This document shows, one piece after another, positions 26,139 to 36,665 of a DNA stretch of 64,000 nucleotides. Every line of letters begins with the position of its first letter. The first letter of the stretch is position 1. This DNA is from Novosphingobium pokkalii (GTDB lineage Bacteria; Pseudomonadota; Alphaproteobacteria; Sphingomonadales; Sphingomonadaceae). Made by a program: the position numbers and the translations under genes. The notes beneath the pieces are model-generated. The model did not search any database and was not told the DNA's origin. It worked only from the letters and a program-made list of their open reading frames with translations. Where the stretch lies: contig NZ_BMZP01000008.1 of NCBI RefSeq assembly GCF_014652855.1, positions 1-64,000 of the forward strand. The letters are read 5' to 3'.

Positions 26139-28271
26139 ATGCCGGCCCCGGTGGGATGGACAGGTCTGGGCCAATGGGCCTTCGTGCTGGCCGCGTTCGG
26201 CGGGGTGGTGCTGGGCGTGTGGCAGATCGACCGGCAGCGGCGCGGCAAGCCGGTCAGCCGCGCGGCGATTCTGGCGATCCTGGTCAGCGCGGTGTGGGGG
26301 CTGCTCCAGGCAGCGGTCGGCCCGGCGCATCCGGCAGCACTGATCGCCGATGTGGCGCGCAACCTGGCCTGGCTGCTGGTGGTCTATGCGCTGTTTGCCC
26401 GAGATGGGCGGCATGAAACGGTGTCGCCGGTGCGCCCGGTGCTGGTGGTGCTGGCGGCGGTGGAGCTGCTGCAACTGGTGCTGATGGTGCTGACCTGGCG
26501 CTTTGCCGCGATTGCCCCGGCGCTGGCGATGATCTTCCAGATCGGGGTGATGCTGCGCCTGCTGGTGATCACCGGCGCGCTGGTGCTGGTGCACAATCTC
26601 TATGCCGGGGCGATGACCGCGCAGCGCGCCGCCGTGCGGTGGACCTGCGCCGCGCTGGCGGTGATCTGGGGATACGACCTCAATTTCTATACCATCGCCT
26701 ATCTGGTGCGCGGCATGCCGGCCGAATTGGTGGCGCTGCGGGCGCTGGCGGCGCTGGTCGGCATCGCGCTGCTGGGCGTGGGCGTAATGCGCGAGCAGGC
26801 GAGCGGGCGCTTCTCCCCCTCGCGCACGGTGGCGTTCCAGTCGCTCTCGCTGCTGGTCATCGGCGGCTACATGCTGGTCATGGTCGGCGTGGCGCAGTCG
26901 ATCGCCTGGCTGGGCGGCAGCGCGACGATGCTCACCCAGCTCGGCTTCGTCTTTGCCAGCTCGGTGCTGGTTCTCGCACTGCTGCCTTCGGGGCGGCTGC
27001 GTGGCTGGCTCAACGTGATGCTGTCCAAGCATTTCTTCCAGCATCGCTATGACTATCGCGCCGAATGGCTGCGCTTCAACGCCACGATCGGCGGCGCAGG
27101 GGCGCCCAGTGGCAATGCTGCCCCGCTGCATACCCGCGTGATCCAGGCCGTTGCCGATATCACCGACAGCGCGCGCGGCGCTCTGCTCGTCCCGGCCGAT
27201 GGAGGCGAACTGGTGCTGGCGGCGCGCTGGCAATGGCCCACGCTCGACGTTCCGGCCCAAGCCCTGGGCCTGGCCGGTGCGGCCTTCTTCGAGCGGCAGG
27301 GCTTCATCGTCGATCTCGACGAAGTGCGCAGCGGCGTGGACCATCAGGGCGAAGCGCGCGCGACGCCGGCCTGGATGATCGCAGAAGAGGCGATCTGGGC
27401 GCTTGTCCCGCTACTCCATTTCGATCGGCTGGTCGGGCTGGTGGTGCTCGGACGCCCGGCCGTGGCGCGCAAGCTCGATTGGGAAGATTTCGACCTGCTG
27501 CGTGTGGTCGGGCACCAGCTTGCCAGCTATATCGCTGAAAACAATGGCCAGGTCGCCCTGCTTGAAGCCAGCCGGTTCGACGAATTCAACCGCCGCATGG
27601 CGTTCGTGATGCACGACATCAAGAACCTGGCAAGCCAGTTGGGCCTGCTCGCACGCAATGCCCAGCGCCACGCCGACAATCCCGAGTTCCGCAAGGACAT
27701 GCTCGTCACGCTGAGCAATTCGGCCGACAAGCTCAACGCGCTGATCGCCCGCCTCTCCCGCTATGGCACGGGCAACGTGGACCAAGTGGCACCGGTTGAC
27801 GCCGTGGCCGTGGCGCGGGGGCTGGCGGCGCGCTGGCCAGCCAGCGCCGCGATGCCCGCTGCCCCGGTCGTCGTCACCGTGCATGGGCCGTGCACGATCC
27901 TGGCCAATCGCGAGACGCTGGAGCAGGTGCTCGCCCATCTGGTGCAGAACGCGATCGATGCCAGCCCGGCGGGCCGCGCCGTGCTGGTGGAAGTGCGCAG
28001 CGATGGGCTGCACGGCTGCATCGACGTGGTCGACACCGGCAGCGGCATGAGCGCGGAATTCGTGCGCAGCGCGCTGTTCAAACCATTCGTTTCCACCAAG
28101 CCCGGTGGCTTTGGCATCGGCGCGTTCGAAGCGCGCGAGCTGGTGCGCGCCATGCGCGGGCGGCTCGATGTCGAAAGCCGGGAAGGCCTGGGCAGCCGCT
28201 TTTCGGTGCGCCTGCCGCTGGCCGTGACGGCCACCCTCTCTCACCCGCATTCCCAGCAGGACGTTGCATGA
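26139..28271 (+). CDS. prsK: PEP-CTERM system sensor histidine kinase PrsK
   Basis: A 710-residue membrane kinase of the PrsK type, which works with PrsR to regulate exopolysaccharide and PEP-CTERM protein genes. The first 290 residues or so hold about nine hydrophobic helices acting as the sensor region, followed by a GAF-like domain (about 320-470). The phospho-acceptor is H492 in MHDIKNLASQLGLL. The ATPase domain follows with N-box V-Q-N-A-I-D-A-S, G1 D-T-G-S-G-M and G2 G-F-G-I-G. It lies 13 bases after the sugar transferase and overlaps prsR by ATGA, so the genes form one operon. The signal it detects is unknown. Confidence 0.9.
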   Translation: MPAPVGWTGLGQWAFVLAAFGGVVLGVWQIDRQRRGKPVSRAAILAILVSAVWGLLQAAVGPAHPAALIADVARNLAWLLVVYALFARDGRHETVSPVRPVLVVLAAVELLQLVLMVLTWRFAAIAPALAMIFQIGVMLRLLVITGALVLVHNLYAGAMTAQRAAVRWTCAALAVIWGYDLNFYTIAYLVRGMPAELVALRALAALVGIALLGVGVMREQASGRFSPSRTVAFQSLSLLVIGGYMLVMVGVAQSIAWLGGSATMLTQLGFVFASSVLVLALLPSGRLRGWLNVMLSKHFFQHRYDYRAEWLRFNATIGGAGAPSGNAAPLHTRVIQAVADITDSARGALLVPADGGELVLAARWQWPTLDVPAQALGLAGAAFFERQGFIVDLDEVRSGVDHQGEARATPAWMIAEEAIWALVPLLHFDRLVGLVVLGRPAVARKLDWEDFDLLRVVGHQLASYIAENNGQVALLEASRFDEFNRRMAFVMHDIKNLASQLGLLARNAQRHADNPEFRKDMLVTLSNSADKLNALIARLSRYGTGNVDQVAPVDAVAVARGLAARWPASAAMPAAPVVVTVHGPCTILANRETLEQVLAHLVQNAIDASPAGRAVLVEVRSDGLHGCIDVVDTGSGMSAEFVRSALFKPFVSTKPGGFGIGAFEARELVRAMRGRLDVESREGLGSRFSVRLPLAVTATLSHPHSQQDVA

Positions 28272-29635
28272 TGACCGATTCCCGCCCCAAGCTGCTCATC
28301 GTGGAAGACGATCCGGGGCTTCAGGCGCAGCTCAAATGGGCGTACGAGGATTTCGAGGTGTTCATTGCCGGGGATCGCGCCACCGCGCTCACCCTGCTGC
28401 GCGCGGAAGAGCCGGCGGTGGTCACGCTCGACCTGGGCCTGCCGCCCGATCCCGATGGAGTGAGCGAGGGCTTTGCCGTGCTCGATGCGATCATGGCGCT
28501 CAAGCCCGATACCAAGGTCATCGTCGCTTCCGGCCATGGCGCGCGCGAATCCGCGCTGCGGGCGGTCGCGCAGGGGGCCTATGATTTCTATCCCAAGCCG
28601 GTGGATATCGATGCCCTGGGCCTGATCGTGCGGCGCGCGCTGCACCTGCACCGCATCGAGGCGGAAAACCGCGCGCTGGCCACCCGCGCCCCGGCCGATC
28701 ACCGCGTGCTGGGCAACATGATCACCGCCGCGCCCGAAATGGTGAAAGTGGCGCGCACGATCGAGCGGGTGGCCAGTACCAATGTCTCGGTCATGCTGCT
28801 GGGCGCCAGCGGCACCGGCAAGGAACTGCTGGCGCGCGGACTGCACGAGGCTTCGGGCCGGGCCGGCGGCGCCTTCGTGGCGATCAATTGCGCCGCGATC
28901 CCGGAAAACCTGCTGGAAAGCGAGCTGTTCGGCCACGAAAAGGGTGCTTTCACCGGCGCTGTGAAGACCACCGAGGGCAAGATCGAGCAGGCCAACGGCG
29001 GCACGCTGTTCCTGGACGAAGTGGGCGACATTCCGCTGCAACTCCAGGTCAAGCTGCTGCGCTTCTTGCAGGAACGCACGATCGAGCGGATCGGCGGGCG
29101 CCGTTCGATCGCAGTGGACACGCGCATCGTCTGTGCCACGCACCAGAACCTGGAGGCGATGATTGCCGACGGGCGGTTTCGCGAAGACCTGTGGTATCGC
29201 CTGGCCGAAATCGTGGTGAAGATCCCCAGCCTGGCCGAGCGACCGGGCGATGCCACCTTGCTGGCCAAGGCCTTTCTCACCCGCTTTGCCGCGCAGATGA
29301 ACCCGGCGGTCAAGGGCTTTGCCCCCGATGCGCTGGCCGCGATCGATGGCTGGGGCTGGCCGGGCAATGTGCGCGAGCTGGAAAACCGGGTGAAGCGCGC
29401 GGTGATCATGGCCGATGGCAAGCTGGTCGCGGCCGCCGATCTCGACCTGCCGACCGGCGATGCCGGCGCGGACAATCCGCTCAATCTCAAGGCGGTGCGC
29501 GAGGCCGCCGACCGCAAGGCGATCCGCCACGCCCTGGCGCGCAGCGAAGGCAACATTTCCAGCACCGCGCGGCTGCTCGGCATCAGCCGGCCCACGCTCT
29601 ATGACCTGCTCAAACAGTATGACATGCACGGCTGA
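28268..29635 (+). CDS. prsR: Sigma-54-dependent response regulator PrsR
   Basis: A 455-residue NtrC-type regulator. The receiver domain (residues about 8-120) has phospho-acceptor D55 in TLDLGLPP. The AAA+ domain begins near 150 with Walker A GASGTGKE, carries the sigma-54 contact loop GAFTGA, and has the Walker B-type G-G-T-L-F-L-D-E-V. The C terminus is a Fis-type helix-turn-helix (ARLLGISRPTLYDLLK). PrsR proteins activate genes with -24/-12 promoters for exopolysaccharide and PEP-CTERM proteins. The ATG 28268 sits inside the prsK stop (ATGATGA), showing coupling to its kinase. Confidence 0.92.
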   Translation: MMTDSRPKLLIVEDDPGLQAQLKWAYEDFEVFIAGDRATALTLLRAEEPAVVTLDLGLPPDPDGVSEGFAVLDAIMALKPDTKVIVASGHGARESALRAVAQGAYDFYPKPVDIDALGLIVRRALHLHRIEAENRALATRAPADHRVLGNMITAAPEMVKVARTIERVASTNVSVMLLGASGTGKELLARGLHEASGRAGGAFVAINCAAIPENLLESELFGHEKGAFTGAVKTTEGKIEQANGGTLFLDEVGDIPLQLQVKLLRFLQERTIERIGGRRSIAVDTRIVCATHQNLEAMIADGRFREDLWYRLAEIVVKIPSLAERPGDATLLAKAFLTRFAAQMNPAVKGFAPDALAAIDGWGWPGNVRELENRVKRAVIMADGKLVAAADLDLPTGDAGADNPLNLKAVREAADRKAIRHALARSEGNISSTARLLGISRPTLYDLLKQYDMHG

Positions 29636-31232
29636 CGCAGCGCCCGCGCGCCGAGGCCGCTGGTGGAAGCCGCTGGCCGGCGCCGCGCTCGCCCTGCTTG
29701 CCGCAGGGCCAGCGGTGGCCGATGGCCCGGCGGTGGATGCGGTGAGGGCCAAGGCGCGCGCCGCCCTGGCGCGCCGCGATCCGATCTCTGCCGAAGTGGC
29801 GCTGCGCGAGGCCTTGCGCCAGGGCGCACCGGCCGATGCGCTGCGCGCCGATCTGGCCGCCGCGCTGCTGGCGCGCGGCGCGCGCAGCGATGCCCATGCC
29901 GTGCTCGATGGCCCGGTGGGGTTCACGCCCGAGACCGCCGCGCTGGGCTGGCGCATGCGCGGCGAGTTAGCCCTGGCCGAAGGGCGCCTGCCCCAGGCGG
30001 GCCAGGCCTTCGATCAGGCGCTGCGCGTGGCGCCGGGCGATGCCGACCTGTGGGTGGCGATCGCCCGCCTGCGCTTTGCCGGGGGGGAGCAGGCCCAGGC
30101 GGTGGATGCGGCGGCGCGGGCAGTGGCGCTCGGCCCGCAAAACGCGCGGGCGCTAACCCTGCGCGGCATGCTGGTGCGCGAGCAGTTCGGGCTGCGCGCC
30201 GCGCTGCCGTGGTTCGAGCAAGGCCTCAAGATCCACCCGCAAGATCCCGATCTTCTGGCCGAATATGCCGCCACGCTGGGAGACATGGGCCAGGCGCGGG
30301 CGATGCTGGTGGTGGTGCGCAAGCTGGCCGAAGTCGATCCCGGCAACGTGCGGGCACTCTATTTCCAGGCCGTGCTGGCGGCGCGCGCGGGCAAGACCGA
30401 CCTGGCGCGCACGATCCTGCAACGCACCGGCACGGCCCTGCGCGACATGCCAGCGGCCATGCTGCTGGGCGGCGTGCTGGAATATCGCGCGGGCAACCTG
30501 AGCGTGGCTGCTGGTCTGATCGGCCGGCTGGTGCGCATGCAGCCCGACAATCTCATGGCGCAGCAGTTGCTCGCCCGCATCATCGCCCGCGAAGGCGATC
30601 TGCGCCAGGTGGCCGTCCGCTGGGATGGCGTGGCGCGCCAGCCGTTTGCTCCACCCTACCTGCAAACCGTGGTCGCCCGCGCCTGGCAGAAACTGGGACA
30701 GGCGCAACGCGCGCGCGACCTCAACGATCTGGCCCTGGCGCGTGGCGGGCGGCCGTTCACGGCGATTCCGCCCGATCTGCCGCTCGGCGCGCTGGCCCTG
30801 CGCTATCAGGATGGCCCCAATTTCGCGGCGTTGGCTGTGCCCTATGTGCGCGGGCTGCTGGCGGCGCGGCAGTTTGACCAGGCGCGCAGCGTCGCCGATC
30901 GTCTGCGCGCGGCCAATCCCGGCGCGTCCGACGCCTGGCTCTTGGCCGGGGACGTGCGGATGATGGCGGGCGATAGTCGCGGCGCGCTGGAAAGCTATGA
31001 CGCGGCGGCCGCGATCCGCTTCAACGAACCGGTGCTGCGGCGCATGGATGCCGCGTTGCGTGCAGTCGGCCGGGCGCGCGATGCCGACGCGATGACCGCG
31101 CGCTACCTTGCGCAGAATCCTGCAAGCCTGGTCGCCATGCGCCTGCTCGCCGCCGCCTGGGCGCAAGAGGGACGCCAGGCCGAAGCCGCCGCCATGGCGC
31201 AGGCGCTGAACGCCCGCGATCAGGCGTTGTAG
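29619..31232 (+). CDS. TPR-repeat protein of the EPS/PEP-CTERM operon
   Basis: A 537-residue protein made almost wholly of tetratricopeptide repeats, preceded by an N-terminal hydrophobic segment (LAGAALALLAAGPAVADG) that serves as signal peptide or anchor. The repeats show the A-L-x3-P-x-A patterns every 34 residues, for example GLKIHPQDPDLLAEYAATLGDMG and V-R-M-Q-P-D-N-L-M-A-Q-Q-L-L-A. Its place as the last gene of the EpsB-PrsK-PrsR operon matches PrsT, the TPR protein of exosortase loci, but PrsT is usually much longer (about 900 residues), so I leave the symbol open. The start at 29619 overlaps prsR by 17 bases and lacks a clear ribosome site, so it is probably coupled. Confidence 0.78.
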   Translation: MTCTADAAPARRGRWWKPLAGAALALLAAGPAVADGPAVDAVRAKARAALARRDPISAEVALREALRQGAPADALRADLAAALLARGARSDAHAVLDGPVGFTPETAALGWRMRGELALAEGRLPQAGQAFDQALRVAPGDADLWVAIARLRFAGGEQAQAVDAAARAVALGPQNARALTLRGMLVREQFGLRAALPWFEQGLKIHPQDPDLLAEYAATLGDMGQARAMLVVVRKLAEVDPGNVRALYFQAVLAARAGKTDLARTILQRTGTALRDMPAAMLLGGVLEYRAGNLSVAAGLIGRLVRMQPDNLMAQQLLARIIAREGDLRQVAVRWDGVARQPFAPPYLQTVVARAWQKLGQAQRARDLNDLALARGGRPFTAIPPDLPLGALALRYQDGPNFAALAVPYVRGLLAARQFDQARSVADRLRAANPGASDAWLLAGDVRMMAGDSRGALESYDAAAAIRFNEPVLRRMDAALRAVGRARDADAMTARYLAQNPASLVAMRLLAAAWAQEGRQAEAAAMAQALNARDQAL

Positions 31233-31248
31233 AGGCGGGCCACGAAAA

Positions 31249-31276
31249 AAGCCCCCTCACTTGGGAGGGGGCTTTC
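31249..31276. terminator. Bidirectional terminator
   Basis: Perfect 11-base stem AAAGCCCCCTC / GAGGGGGCTTT with a 6-base loop, preceded by A6, between the convergent TPR gene and dnaJ. It can end both transcripts. Confidence 0.8.
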
Positions 31277-31286
31277 AGAATGCGGC

Positions 31287-32426
31287 CTATTCGGTCAGGT
31301 CCGTCCAGGCATCCTTGATCCGCTCGAAGAAGCCTTTGGATTGCGGGCATTCCTCGCCGGTTTCGGTGCTTTGGAACTCGCGCAGCAATTCGCGCTGGCG
31401 GGCCGAAAGCTTGGTCGGGGTTTCGACCTGGATTTCCACGACGAGATCGCCCGAGCCGCGCCCTTGCAGCACGGGCATGCCCGCGCCGCGCTTGCGCAAC
31501 TGCTTGCCGGACTGGATGCCGGCGGGAATCTCGATCGAATGGCGGCTGCCATCGAGACCGGGGATTTCGATCTCACCGCCCAGCGCCGCCGTGGTGAAGC
31601 TGATCGGGGCGCGGGTGAGCAGCGTGGTGCCGTCGCGCTCGAACACCTTGTGCCGGGCGATGTGGAGAAAGATGTAGAGGTCGCCGGCCGGCGCCCCGTT
31701 GGGTCCGGCCTCGCCCTTGCCGGCCAGGCGGATGCGGGTGCCGGTGTCGACGCCGGCGGGAATGTCCACCGCCAGGGTCTGGGGCATGTCCACCCGCCCT
31801 TCGCCACGGCAATGGCGGCAGGGCTTTTCGATCACTTCGCCGCGCCCGTGGCAGTTGGGGCAGGCGCGCTCGACCATGAAGAAGCCCTGCTGCGCGCGAA
31901 CCTTGCCATGGCCGCCGCACAAGTTGCAGCGCCGCGCCGACGTGCCCGGCGTGGCGCCGGTGCCCTTGCACGGGTCGCAGGTCTGCGAGACTTCCACGTT
32001 GATTTCGGCGGTCTTGCCATGGAACGCCTCTTCCAGCGTCACTTCCATGTCATAGCGCAAGTCGGCGCCGCGCCGGCTCTGCTGCCGGCCACCGCCGCCG
32101 CCGAACGCGCCGCCGAAAATGGTTTCGAAGATATCGCCGATGTCGCCGAAATCACCGCCGCCAAAGCCGCCTGCACCCGGGCCGCCGGCGCCGCCCTGCT
32201 GGAACGCGGCGTGGCCATAGCGATCATAGGCCGCGCGCTTCTGCGGATCGGAGAGGCAGGCATAGGCCTCGTTGATCTGCTTGAACTTGGCTTCGGATTC
32301 CTGGCACCCCGGATTCTTGTCGGGGTGGAATTTCATCGCCAGCTTGCGGAACGCAGACTTGATGACCTTGTCATCGGCCGTCCGCTCCACTTCCAGCAAT
32401 TCGTAATAGTCGGCTTCAACTGCCAT
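31287..32426 (-). CDS. dnaJ: Chaperone protein DnaJ
   Basis: The Hsp40 co-chaperone that delivers unfolded substrates to DnaK and stimulates its ATPase. The 379-residue protein is complete: J domain with HPD at 34-36, a Gly-rich linker (about 75-115), and four zinc motifs in order ([32 protein letters not shown]). The C-terminal substrate domains end at LTE. The true start is ATG 32426; the frame upstream runs through a repeat-like hairpin. That hairpin contains the only good Shine-Dalgarno, so expression is probably damped relative to dnaK. It lies about 120 bases downstream of dnaK in the same direction. Confidence 0.96.
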   Translation of the reverse strand: MAVEADYYELLEVERTADDKVIKSAFRKLAMKFHPDKNPGCQESEAKFKQINEAYACLSDPQKRAAYDRYGHAAFQQGGAGGPGAGGFGGGDFGDIGDIFETIFGGAFGGGGGRQQSRRGADLRYDMEVTLEEAFHGKTAEINVEVSQTCDPCKGTGATPGTSARRCNLCGGHGKVRAQQGFFMVERACPNCHGRGEVIEKPCRHCRGEGRVDMPQTLAVDIPAGVDTGTRIRLAGKGEAGPNGAPAGDLYIFLHIARHKVFERDGTTLLTRAPISFTTAALGGEIEIPGLDGSRHSIEIPAGIQSGKQLRKRGAGMPVLQGRGSGDLVVEIQVETPTKLSARQRELLREFQSTETGEECPQSKGFFERIKDAWTDLTE

Positions 32427-32458
32427 AAAAATGCCCTCTCCCCACGCGGGGAGAGGGC
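32427..32458 (-). promoter_or_regulatory. Terminator-like hairpin hiding the dnaJ ribosome site
   Basis: On the minus strand GCCCTCTCCCC-GCGT-GGGGAGAGGGC forms a perfect 11-base-pair stem. ATTTTT and then the dnaJ ATG follow directly. The 3' arm (GGGGAGAGGG) is the only Shine-Dalgarno candidate, 6 bases from the start. Stem plus U run is also the shape of an intrinsic terminator, so the element could attenuate transcription, block ribosomes, or both. Confidence 0.65.
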
Positions 32459-32546
32459 CTGGGCGAATGCCGTTGCAAGGCGTTCCTGGTCCCCTCTCCC
32501 CTTCCCCTGCCGCGATACCCGGCAAGGGAGGGGGTCATGTTGCAGA

Positions 32547-34454
<1,908 letters not shown>

Positions 34455-34543
34455 GTTTCCCCATATCCTTCGCGTGTTGACACCGCTTAATCGGGCGTCC
34501 CCCTTGTGGGCAGGCGCCACCTTGGCGGCTCGTTACGGGCGGG

Positions 34544-34571
34544 ATATAGGTGCGCTTGCGCTTGGCACAAG
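34544..34571 (-). promoter_or_regulatory. Candidate dnaK promoter
   Basis: The minus strand shows CTTGTG, a 16-base spacer and CTATAT, close to the CTTGAC-N17-CTATAT housekeeping promoter consensus reported for alphaproteobacteria. It lies about 90 bases before the dnaK start. A heat-shock (RpoH) promoter may overlap but is not clear by eye. Confidence 0.5.
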
Positions 34572-34632
34572 CCCCGTGCGTGCTATGTCCGGGGCAGATT
34601 TTCACCTTGTTTGAAACGAAGGATCGCATCGC

Positions 34633-35181
34633 ATGCGCGCATCTGTTCTCGCCGGCCCCGCCCTCGCCGCGCTGGCACTTGGCCTGTCGCTCGCCGGGTG
34701 CAGCAAGCCCGCGCCGCAGGAAAGCCCGAGCGCGGCGGCGAGCCTGGACGCAACGCCCGAAAACGCCCCCGGCACAACGCTGACCGATGCCACCGTGCAA
34801 CTGCCGGCCGTGGCGGGCAACCCTGGCGTTGCCTATTTCACCCTGGCCCAGGGCAGCGGCCCGGCGCGGCAACTGGTGGCGGTGCACGTGGACGGCGCTG
34901 GCCGCGCGGAAATGCACGAGAGCAAGATGCAGGACGGCATGATGGCGATGGAGCCGCTCAAGGCGGTGCCGCTGGAATCGGGCAAGAGCGTGGAATTCAA
35001 GCCCGGCGGCAACCATGTGATGCTGTTCGACCTGGCGCCCACGCTCAAGGCCGGCGGCGTGACCGAACTGACCATCACGCTCGACAACGGCGACAAGGCG
35101 ACGACCAAGGCCAAGGTGGTCGGCCCCGGCGGCGCAGCGGCCGGCGACGCGCACGACATGGGGCATATGGACCATATGTAA
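34633..35181 (+). CDS. PCu(A)C-family copper chaperone lipoprotein
   Basis: A 182-residue periplasmic copper-binding protein of the PCuAC (DUF461) family, which hands Cu(I) to cytochrome oxidase or helps copper tolerance. A lipoprotein signal ends at L-A-G-C (Cys23). The conserved metal motif H-M...M...H-x-M can be followed: EMHESKM with M-x-x-M-M-x-M downstream, and GGNHVMLFDL near residue 120. The C terminus is an extra Met/His tail (HDMGHMDHM) that is probably a second copper site. Divergent from dnaK and followed by a small HExxH protein 4 bases later, so those two may be an operon. Confidence 0.87.
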   Translation: MRASVLAGPALAALALGLSLAGCSKPAPQESPSAAASLDATPENAPGTTLTDATVQLPAVAGNPGVAYFTLAQGSGPARQLVAVHVDGAGRAEMHESKMQDGMMAMEPLKAVPLESGKSVEFKPGGNHVMLFDLAPTLKAGGVTELTITLDNGDKATTKAKVVGPGGAAAGDAHDMGHMDHM

Positions 35182-35185
35182 GCCC

Positions 35186-35635
35186 GTGGCCGCGCGGGGG
35201 CTGACACCCGGCGAAATCGCGCTGGGGCGCAGCGTCTATGGCGAAGCGATCGACTGGCGCCGCATCGAAATCCGGCGGCGGCGCTGGTGGCCCTTGCAAC
35301 GCAAGGACGTGGTCATGGCGCCGATGGGACATATCCACATCCACCCCGCCGCCGATTTCTGGTCCGAGGATTTCGTCGGGGAGCGGCTTTCCCTGCAAGG
35401 GCTGCTCATTCACGAGTTGTGCCACGTATGGCAATGGCAGCAGGGCATTTTCCTGCCGCTGCGGCGGCATCCGTTCTGCCGCTATGACTATGTGCTGGAG
35501 CCGGGCAAGCCGTTTGCCCGCTATGGGCTGGAGCAGCAGGCCGAGATTGCGCGCCATGCCTTTCTGCTGATGCACGGCGCCAGCCTGCCCGACAGGCCGG
35601 CGCTGGCAGCCTATCGGGCGGCGCTGCCGTTCTGA
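35186..35635 (+). CDS. Small HExxH protein, possible zinc peptidase
   Basis: A 149-residue protein, no signal peptide, often annotated in sphingomonads only as a vgr-related protein. The clearest feature is HELCH (within L-L-I-H-E-L-C-H-V-W-Q-W, about residue 72), which matches the HExxH zinc metallopeptidase motif. A later GLEQQAEIARHAF stretch could supply the third zinc ligand, as in SprT/gluzincin-like proteins (Glu in E-Q-Q-A-E). The N terminus begins A-L-T-P-G-E-like (GLTPGEIALGRSVYG). It starts with GTG at 35186, 4 bases after the PCuAC gene, with no clear ribosome site, so translation is probably coupled. Activity is inferred from the motif only. Confidence 0.6.
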   Translation: MAARGLTPGEIALGRSVYGEAIDWRRIEIRRRRWWPLQRKDVVMAPMGHIHIHPAADFWSEDFVGERLSLQGLLIHELCHVWQWQQGIFLPLRRHPFCRYDYVLEPGKPFARYGLEQQAEIARHAFLLMHGASLPDRPALAAYRAALPF

Positions 35636-35887
35636 TCAGCAGACGCGATAGCTGCGGCCATCGGGATCGGTGCGCCAGCAATCCTTCTTGACCTGCGAAC
35701 CGGCCGCCGCGCCCACCGCGCCGCCGATCACTGCACCCGTGCCGATGTTGCCACCCGAAACGCCCGCCACAGCGGCGCCGACGCCAGCCCCGGCGAGGCC
35801 GCCTTCACCGGCATAGTTGCGGGCGCAGCCGGCCAGCGACAGGGCGGCCAAGGCCATCGAAGCGGGAATCAGGAACTTGCGAGCCAT
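35636..35887 (-). CDS. Glycine-zipper small lipoprotein
   Basis: An 83-residue outer-membrane-type lipoprotein with lipobox S-L-A-G-C (Cys21). Residues about 28-65 form a glycine zipper (GLAGAGVGAAVAG...GGAVGAAAGS), the two-helix Gly-rich unit seen in small envelope lipoproteins of the SlyB/OsmB type. The C terminus W-R-T-D-P-D-G-R-S-Y-R-V-C carries two cysteines that could pair. Its stop directly abuts that of the convergent HExxH gene. It probably has an envelope-integrity or stress role; the exact function is unknown. Confidence 0.75.
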   Translation of the reverse strand: MARKFLIPASMALAALSLAGCARNYAGEGGLAGAGVGAAVAGVSGGNIGTGAVIGGAVGAAAGSQVKKDCWRTDPDGRSYRVC

Positions 35888-35984
35888 GGGAAATCCTCCA
35901 ACTGCCTCCCGTTGTCACGGCTTATTACGAGGGAGCGGGGGGATTGGTTCCGGGGTTTGTACGGGGATGTTGTATGAGGGTTCA

Positions 35985-36080
35985 CACCACCCCCCGCCCC
36001 CCTCCTCTGAAGAGGAGGGGGAGATAAGGCACTGAAAGGAAAGCCCCCTCCTCTTCAGAGGAGGGGGTTGGGGGTGGTGC
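35985..36080. repeat. Dispersed two-hairpin repeat, copy 1
   Basis: Two hairpins with the core CCTCCTCTGAAGAGGAGG (and CCTCCTCTTCAGAGGAGG) separated by about 25 bases are enclosed by the complementary ends CACCACCCCC and GGGGGTGGTG. Copies 2 (39223-39312) and 3 (50895-50993) share the same layout and core, so this is a BIME-like family. It lies between the lipoprotein and grpE genes. Confidence 0.85.
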
Positions 36081-36104
36081 GAAGCCTGAAACGACTTTAC
36101 CGGA

Positions 36105-36665
36105 TCAATCCGGCTTCTTGGCAACCACGACCATCGCCGGACGCAGCAGGCGGTCCTTGATGGTGTAGCCGGCCTGGAGCTCCTGAATGACGGTGCCCGG
36201 CTCGTGCTCGGCCGAGGGCACTTCCATCATCGCCTGGTGCTGATGCGGATCGAGCGGCAGGCCCTTGGCGGCGATACGGGTGATGCCGTGGTTGCCGAAG
36301 ACCTTTTCGATCTCGCGGCCCGTGGCTTCCAGGCCGGTCACCAGGTTCTTGAACTTGTCATCCTCGCGCAAATCGGCGGGAATCGATTCCAGCGCACGAG
36401 CGAGGTTGTCGGAGACCGAGAGGATGTCGCGGGCAAAGCTGGTGGCGGCATAGGCGCGCGCATCGGCAATGTCCTTCTCCAGGCGGCGGCGCACGTTCTG
36501 CGTCTCGGCCTTGGCATAGAGCACGTCCTGCTTGGCCACTTCCAGCGATTCGCGCAGGGCTGCCAGTTCGTTGGACGCGGTGTCCTGTTCCTTCAGATCC
36601 TCGGGCACGCCAGCCAGTTCGGCTTCTGCTTCGGCGTCATGGGGGCGCGTCTCGTTATCGCTCAT
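36105..36665 (-). CDS. grpE: Nucleotide exchange factor GrpE
   Basis: GrpE dimer that releases ADP from DnaK and acts as a heat sensor of the chaperone cycle. It has 186 residues. The first 40 are acidic and disordered, then a long coiled-coil helix runs from about 40 to 100 (A-K-Q-D-V-L-Y-A-K-A-E-T-Q-N-V-R-R-R). The C-terminal beta domain carries the family motif with H-Q-A-M, Q-x-G-Y-T-I-K-D-R-L-L-R-P-A-M-V. The start overlaps the hrcA stop as ATGA, so grpE is translated from the hrcA-grpE message. Confidence 0.95.
   Translation of the reverse strand: MSDNETRPHDAEAEAELAGVPEDLKEQDTASNELAALRESLEVAKQDVLYAKAETQNVRRRLEKDIADARAYAATSFARDILSVSDNLARALESIPADLREDDKFKNLVTGLEATGREIEKVFGNHGITRIAAKGLPLDPHQHQAMMEVPSAEHEPGTVIQELQAGYTIKDRLLRPAMVVVAKKPD

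Noticed and set aside
35985..36080. The palindromic repeats as a CRISPR array
   Set aside because: Only two hairpins per site, no regular spacers of equal length, and no cas genes in the window.
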